From: Mactromeris polynyma
Taxonomy: Eukaryota > Mollusca > Bivalvia > Venerida > Mactridae
Assembly: GCA_032209605.1 (NCBI GenBank)
Contig: JASFXZ010000008.1
Coordinates: forward strand, 2,356,001-2,420,000
Length of the DNA: 64,000 nucleotides
Reading direction: 5' to 3'
The notes beneath the pieces were generated by a model, which was not told the origin of the DNA, did not search any database, and saw only the letters and a program-made list of their open reading frames with translations. Below, piece by piece: positions 59,701-64,000 of this stretch; the first letter of the stretch is position 1; every line of letters begins with the position of its first letter. Both the position numbers and the translations under genes were made by a program.

Positions 59701-59787
59701 TCAAATTACCCGCGCTGCACGATTTTGTCGTGGCGTGTACAACACCGGCACTCAATATGGCGTAGATAAATGCTGTTTCCCGAGTAC
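41307..59787 (-). CDS. Wnt16: Wnt ligand, best match Wnt16, last two coding exons (gene-level entry)
   Basis: Spliced on the - strand: exon 59787-59504, then exon 41771-41307 after a 17.7 kb intron. Together they give about 248 residues, the C-terminal two thirds of a Wnt (usual length 350-370 aa). Wnts are secreted, lipid-modified cysteine-rich ligands for Frizzled receptors. The sequence includes [32 protein letters not shown] at the junction, the acylation motif CHGVSGSC and the cysteine-rich C terminus. Wnt16 is favoured over other paralogues by [24 protein letters not shown] and the basic stretch before it, which resemble vertebrate WNT16 as I recall it. The signal peptide and N-terminal exons are not found up to 64000. 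A tree would settle the paralogue. Confidence 0.92.
42359..43752 (-). repeat. 28 bp tandem array, about 50 copies
   Basis: Unit on + strand GGGACACACGTTTGGTAGAG followed by GAGAGGCT. Variants are GAGGCTTGG, GAGGCTGGG and GAGCCTGGG. The unit has no stop on the - strand, so all three - frames stay open for 450-520 codons ([21 protein letters not shown] cycling). This is an artefact of a 28 bp stop-free unit. Intronic in Wnt16. Confidence 0.97.
43753..44940. other. Wnt16 intron, nothing recognised
   Basis: AT-rich unique sequence with a short (TA)n run near 44078. No exon-like or repeat feature is seen. Confidence 0.5.
44956..45190 (+). repeat. ATC/AAC microsatellite array, 9 bp and 6 bp units
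   Basis: About 235 bp of (ATCATCAAC)n with interspersed ATCATCAGC and ATCATCATC. It creates open frames on both strands ([21 protein letters not shown]) that are not genes. Confidence 0.97.
45350..45492. mobile_element. 143 bp MITE, family C relative
   Basis: TACAGTAAAACTTCACTTA at the left and ATTATTGAGTTTTTACTA at the right, with TA flanks. The interior has CTCACTATTAAGACCACCTT and GGTGGTCTTATTATTGAG, as in 28588-29205. Confidence 0.8.
46124..46194 (+). pseudogene. tRNA-Lys(CTT)-like pseudogene or SINE head
   Basis: A possible 7 bp acceptor stem ATCCAGT/GTTGGAT (two wobble pairs), D-arm-like CTAAGTCGGCAGAGC, anticodon loop TTCTTAG (CTT) and box B GGTTCGAGCCC. The D and T stems are imperfect, so a decayed tRNA-Lys copy or SINE promoter is more likely than a working tRNA. 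Confidence 0.55.
46966..47089 (+). repeat. Two tandem copies of a roughly 65 bp sequence
   Basis: AGTAACCAGCAC and GGGCTGTGAAGATCGCGGTC CAATCTT occur twice in the same order. Function is not evident. Confidence 0.8.
48509..48690 (+). mobile_element. SINE fragment (tRNA-like head plus conserved core)
   Basis: Head GGGCGTGGTAGTCGATTGG (box A-like) and GGTTGGAATTCCTATCGG (degenerate box B) are followed by AACCGGCTAACGGAAGACC and TTCTACCCAGATGTCTGCCC. The latter resemble the core of a molluscan SINE with GGAAGGTCGGTGG and CTACCCAGG motifs, from memory. Tail truncated. Confidence 0.6.
48691..52887. other. Wnt16 intron, no gene seen
   Basis: AT-rich unique sequence. Around 49340-49470 a GGTAGGTAGGTAATTAATTA stretch with TCCCTAATCAGACACC suggests an old dispersed repeat also hinted at near 13710 and 29960. 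No supported exon. Confidence 0.45.
52884..53056 (+). repeat. Three tandem copies of a 55-60 bp sequence
   Basis: Units contain CATGATGTAGCATTCAGGGC, TCTAG(acatccact/cact)AGCCC and CATCCCGGACATGTCTCAT. The first copy has five extra bases. The following sequence repeats GGACAAGT phrases and ends with AAGAGCCCTG. Confidence 0.9.
54047..54350 (+). repeat. 29 bp tandem array, 10-11 copies, with a three-unit period
   Basis: Unit GAAATTTGTTAAATCCATAC AATTATAA(c/g). The variable last base runs c-g-g, c-g-g, c-g-g, c-g along the array, an 87 bp higher-order repeat. Both flanks carry GGTTATAACGAAAT, so it probably grew inside a small inverted-repeat element. Confidence 0.93.
54358..55460. other. Wnt16 intron, no gene seen
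   Basis: Unique AT-rich sequence. A 68-residue - strand ORF at 54807-55013 has no recognisable feature. Confidence 0.45.
55468..56650 (+). repeat. 38 bp tandem array, about 31 copies
   Basis: Unit ACCACACGTATATCGTCGTT followed by CTCTCTAACACCATGTGN. Nearly every difference is at the single base N (c, t or a). Confidence 0.98.
57016..57222 (-). mobile_element. tRNA-derived SINE sharing its tail with the element at 1310
   Basis: On the - strand: GTGGCTCAGCCTGTGCAGC (box A region), GGTTCGATTGCTGGGTGAG (box B), a body, then GTCCGCCATACGTAACTGAA and ATACTATTAAAAT. The CCGCCATA-(C/T)-AACTGAAATA tail matches 1310-1574. Target duplication is not clear. Confidence 0.7.
57289..57548 (+). repeat. 50 bp tandem array x5
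   Basis: Unit GCTGTCGATGAGACACGTGA followed by TCGTGCTTGCCTTCTTGTTA and CGGCTTACTC. It contains an E-box core CACGTG in each unit. This is the third unrelated array in the window with an exact 50 bp period. Confidence 0.96.
57549..58400. other. Wnt16 intron, no gene seen
   Basis: AT-rich to about 58010, then a more GC-rich 58020-58350 stretch. ORFs there on both strands (58012-58335 and 58121-58351) have no recognised domain. The GC-rich stretch could be an old mobile element. Confidence 0.4.
58409..59170 (+). repeat. 51 bp tandem array, about 15 copies, with a hairpin in each unit
   Basis: Unit GCGGGGTCAGCAGTGGGAAT followed by CTACATTAACA and GTCACGG-ATAGCG-CCGTGAC, a perfect 7 bp inverted repeat with a 6 base loop. 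Two units lack one C of the hairpin (GCGCGTGAC). Several have GTCCCGG, which breaks one pair. The 51 bp length keeps a frame open, but there is no gene. Confidence 0.97.
59504..59787 (-). CDS. Wnt16: Wnt16 internal exon ([10 protein letters not shown] to NNEAGRI)
   Basis: Acceptor tttttcag at 59788 side, donor ATC|gtaagtg. Starts in phase 1 (two bases complete a Gly codon) and ends in phase 0. It contains [45 protein letters not shown] and [11 protein letters not shown]. The conserved Wnt cysteines and the [10 protein letters not shown] motif are intact. Splicing to 41771 gives [17 protein letters not shown], the usual Wnt exon junction. Confidence 0.95.
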
Positions 59788-61335
59788 CTGAAAAAATAAA
59801 ATGTTTATGTTCATAACAAATTGTGATTCCTGAACTAGAAGAGTAAAGCTAAATTTCGATTGCTCGGCTTTCAATTGCCTTCCTCCTACGAATGACTTAA
59901 TCAGTTGACCAATGTAGCAGTTGTCGTATCTTCATAATTGTATAACCTTCCAAGAAGTTATTTGAATAGTAAACAAGACACGAAGGCGTTAAATGAGAAC
60001 ATTAGAAAAATATGACGACAGGTCCCTGGTGGTAACAGCCCCCCCGGAAATATCGTTTTGGTTTGGCTGTGGCTCTATGTTTGGGTGGCTTTCCTGATTT
60101 CGCAGTCTGTATGGAAATGTCGATTTAACTGTGTGTGTTTCATGGAAAGCGTATTGTATTGTCATCCATTGTACTTACTAGATCACCTGATACTGTAGGA
60201 GTTAATCATAGAATCAACAAGACTACTTAGAGCCATACGCAATGACGTCCGTTGTAAGCATAATAAACATATATTATATGAATATTGGGAATAAATCAAC
60301 CAAATATTATATGGCAGCTTCTCTATGTCCTGTGATATTGAAACAGTATTATCAGAGATTTAATTCGATGTTCAAGAACTGTTAATCACCATTCCTTAAT
60401 ACGATTTGAAAATAGGAACAAACACAATCAATGATTGCTTTTATTTCTTTCGTCTTTCAGACTTCAACAAACTGTTTCAGAACAATAAAACAGAAGAGTC
60501 TGATGGAACTGGGTTTTAATGTGTGTGTGGTAATATGGTTTACCTTAGGGACAAATCTCGTCTGTGATTGAAGCCACGCGAGCCTTCTGGGAAATAATTT
60601 GGTTGTTTGCTGATACGTGACGTTGTTGCAAGCACGAGACTTTGATGTTGTTGGCTAAAGCCATACCCGATATTTGAGAAACTTACACAAAACAATGCAA
60701 ATAATGTGATTCATATCTCCAAGCCCACCACATCTTATGACTTTCAACTTGTAAGCCAGTGTAATAGGCTTCTCACTGGCGCCTTCCGCTTATTTGAATG
60801 TAACCCTTATCCATAACAAAGCTTTCAACTGATGCAGATTTTAGGCGTATAAAAGCGCAGTATGAAAACGCTTGCAACTAAAAAGCGTCCTTGTGATCAA
60901 AGTGATGCAAGCGTTTGTTGAATGATATAGCCTTTTTGAAATGTTTGTTGGAACATAGCTGTTTGGCTGATTAGCCTTCAATCTAAACTATCAGTGAGGG
61001 ATTCTTTTCATAAAATACTTAATGAAGTCAGACATTAACAGATCTCTGCATCAATATATAGAAATATTACATACGTGGAGAACTTGTTGAGAAAACAACA
61101 TTTGCGAATACTTTTCAGTCTTTAATTTGTTGATGCGTCAAATTAATGCACCTCGATAGATTAAATTACAAAATGAAAATGTATACAATGCAGCGAACAG
61201 TATCCGTATGTTGCTCACTGTATTACGTCAGAGATATACTGGTCAACATTTGAAACATTAGATATGTTTGACCACATTCCACAAAGTACTGACTATGGTA
61301 CGGTCTGATCTGCTGAAAGACACGTTATTCTTTAT
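59788..61335. other. Intron upstream of the Wnt16 exon, no exon recognised
   Basis: I looked for the preceding Wnt exon (RWNC-type motif) on the - strand and did not find one. Sequence is AT-rich and unique. Confidence 0.45.
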
Positions 61336-61338
61336 TGT

Positions 61339-62288
61339 AAGTTAACCGTGTTTGTATCGGTAATGGTGAAATAAAGCAAGTTAACCGTGTTTGTATCGGT
61401 AATGGTGAAATAAAGCAAGTCACTCTGACTTATAGAATAAATAAGCATAAGTTAACCGTGTTTGTATCGGTAATGTTGAAATAAAGCAAGTCATTCTGAC
61501 TTATAGAATAATAAGCTTAAGTTAACTGTGTTTGTATCGGTAATGTTGAAATAAAGCAAGTCATTCTGACTTATAGAATAATAAGCATAAGTTAACCGTG
61601 TTTGTATCGGTAATGGTGAAATAAAGCAAGTCATTCTGACTTATAGAATAATAAGCATAAGTTAACCGTGTTTGTATCGGTAATGGTGAAATAAAGCAAG
61701 TCATTCTGACTTATAGAATAATAAGCATAAGTTAACCGTGTTTGTATCGGTAATGGTGAAATAAAGCAAGTCATTCTGACTTATAGAATAAATAAGCATA
61801 AGTTAACCGTGTTTGTATCGGTAATGTTGAAATAAAGCAAGTCATTCTGACTTATAGAATAATAAGCATAAGTTAACCGTGTTTGTATCAGTAATGGTGA
61901 AATAAAGCAAGTCACTCTGACTTATAGAATAATAAGCATAAGTTAACCGTGTTTGTATCGGTAATGTTGAAATAAAGCAAGTCACTCTGACTTATAGAAT
62001 AATAAGCATAAGTTAACCGTGTTTGTATCGGTAATGTTGAAATAAAGCAAGTCATTCTGACTTATAGAATAATAAGCATAAGTTAACCGTGTTTGTATCG
62101 GTAATGTTGAAATAAAGCAAGTCATTCTGACTTATAGAATAATAAGCATAAGTTAACCGTGTTTGTATCGGTAATGGTGAAATAAAGCAAGTCACTCTGA
62201 CTTATAGAATAATAAGCATAAGTTAACCGTGTTTGTATCGGTAATGTTGAAATAAAGCAAGTCACTCTGACTTATAGAATAATAAGCA
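61339..62288 (+). repeat. 70 bp tandem array, about 14 copies
   Basis: Unit GTTAACCGTGTTTGTATCGG followed by TAATGGTGAAATAAAGCAAG, TCATTCTGACTTATAGAATA and ATAAGCATAA. The first copy is short (about 40 bp). Variants are TAATGg/TAATGt and TCAt/TCAc. Each unit contains AATAAA. Confidence 0.97.
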
Positions 62289-62435
62289 GGGCGTTGTTAA
62301 AGAAAATGTCGCACAAAAATAGAATCGATCAGACTGATATAACGACGCTAGACTAACTTAAATTGATTAACCCTCTAGCTAGGACTACAAGCATAAACTA
62401 AATGCATGTTCGTACTCTGACTTGTTGTAAAGAAA

Positions 62436-62490
62436 ACAAATGGCGATAAGGCGATGGTTGGCGCAATGGCGATAAGGCGATGGTTGGCGC
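62436..62490 (+). repeat. 26 bp direct duplication
   Basis: ATGGCGATAAGGCGATGGTT GGCGC occurs twice in a row. Confidence 0.9.
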
Positions 62491-64000
62491 CCGTAACGCA
62501 CTGCACAAAGTGCACCGATTCATCAGTCAATTTGTTTCTTATCAAAGTAAAACTCAAGTTGCACAGCAAATACGCCTTTGTTCCCTTCCCAGTGCTATAA
62601 TAACTTACACGTATAAAAACATCACATACAACCACACTCAATGTTATCTTTACGACGTGAGCCCTTTTATTTCCTTTTTGACTGATTACTTATAGTTTTG
62701 CTAATATTTTGAATAAAATAAATCGAGATATTACTATTATATAATTATATGTATCCTGTCATTACTCATGCAATGCTTTTTATCTTACATAATTATGAGA
62801 TAATTCACATCTGCATCAAGAGTTGAAACGTCGGGTGAACGAAGTAGCTACCCATCGCAATCACTAAAGTTTCAAAATAAGGGTCTTTACCAGATTGAAA
62901 TTATGATAACTATTTCTTTGAAGTAAACATGAAACAAGTGAATCAAAGCCATGGGAAATTGAAATGTACACACATTGAAGATTGATGACATATGCATTGT
63001 TACGCATTTAATATAAGAAATTGTTAACAAAACTTAAATAAAACTTGCATCATGAGAGACTCACCCTTGAGCAACAACTTCTGATTCGACAACATTATCA
63101 ATTTTCCCCATAATAAAAATACATGTACAACCAATTAACCTCTCTAGAGTGACAACCTCTCACCAACAGCCGACATTGGCAGCTCACAAAGATTGTCGCC
63201 ATGCTAGCATTGGTATAAAGTATATCACGTGACTAGTTGAACCACTCTGGCTATCGTTATTTCACAATTCAGTGACCACCTACATTGCTGTTTGTACTGC
63301 AACAAATTATATTTAAACATGAAAACCATGTAATAAAAGACTTCCAGCATTGTCCGCTTTTAAGCAAGATTATACAATTTCACATTTTGTGTTAACTTGA
63401 GTATTGAGTGTCATTCTTGTTGCAAATTACAAACACTTTATTAGTCGATTAAAACGCAGTGGTGTATTTTAATGATGAATCTTGGAACATTACAACACGT
63501 GTGTTGTAAATAATCATCTTAATTACTTTTAGCAAGGGCCGCAACTCTTGGCTTTACGTCCGTATCCTTCAACTGATGGCACTGTTTGCTCGTGAGAAAA
63601 TCACACGTACAGAAATTAAGTTATATTTATTTACAGAACTTTAAAATATTTCTATTTCACAAAAATAGACAGTGTGTCTACCAGTGCGTATTTTATCGAA
63701 CAGTCTTTGTCTAAAATGTCCATAAATTTGAAATTTAAACATGTTTTACTGCCGCTCTCAATGAACGTCACCCGTACGGTACACACTGCAACATAAAACT
63801 TTTTTTTCAATTAGAATTTTTTTCATTGAAGGAAAAAAATGCAATAAAATCGAATGCAAGTAATGTTAACGTTTTACAATGGGTTCATGTTTGGGATCAA
63901 ACGTTACAATTTACTTTCATCCTGATACGTTCCCGAGACAGTTGTTTTGTAGTCAGTATTCACAAGCTCTGATCTTTCAAGCTTTACTTTTGCATATTAT
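62491..64000. other. Probable Wnt16 intron or upstream region, nothing recognised
   Basis: No Wnt exon, signal peptide or promoter could be supported. Sequence is AT-rich and unique. Confidence 0.4.

Overview
The window is animal nuclear DNA. Coding sequence is split into short exons with GT/AG borders, the background is AT-rich, and there are tRNA-derived SINEs, several families of short inverted-repeat elements and an exceptional load of minisatellites. The conserved proteins and the style of dispersed repeats point to a lophotrochozoan, most likely a bivalve mollusc. The species cannot be read from the sequence.

Two real genes are present, lying tail to tail. On the + strand, 25 exons (plus one candidate) between 666/1816 and 26081 encode the C-terminal two thirds of RNF123 (KPC1), a RING E3 ubiquitin ligase. 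They were joined by hand, every exon phase agrees, and they give about 900-940 residues ending in a complete C3HC4 RING finger and a stop. The N-terminal part, including the SPRY domain, must lie left of the window. On the - strand, the last two coding exons of a Wnt ligand, best matching Wnt16, lie at 59504-59787 and 41307-41771, separated by a 17.7 kb intron. Its first exons are not recognisable up to 64000 and probably lie to the right. The intergenic stretch 26.1-41.3 kb holds no convincing gene.

The rest is mainly repeats. More than twenty tandem arrays (units 9-73 bp) occupy roughly 18-19 kb, nearly 30% of the window. The largest are two adjacent, unrelated arrays that both have a 50 bp unit (30151-32258 and 32427-37565). 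Two arrays in RNF123 begin inside an exon and run across its 5' splice site. One of them carries 15 copies of an intact donor. Long open frames over arrays (for example 22436-23527 and 42179-43741) are artefacts of stop-free repeat units, not genes.

The most novel-looking object is a 2.4 kb inverted-repeat element (20061-22470) in an RNF123 intron. It has 22 bp termini matching at 21 of 22 positions, a 4 bp flanking duplication, five exact dispersed copies of a 14-mer, and a two-exon remnant of a protein I cannot name. Other mobile elements are pogo/mariner-like MITEs with TA flanks, a 126 bp fold-back MITE family, and a SINE with a perfect 13 bp target duplication. A 165 bp hairpin with CRE motifs sits just after the RNF123 stop codon.
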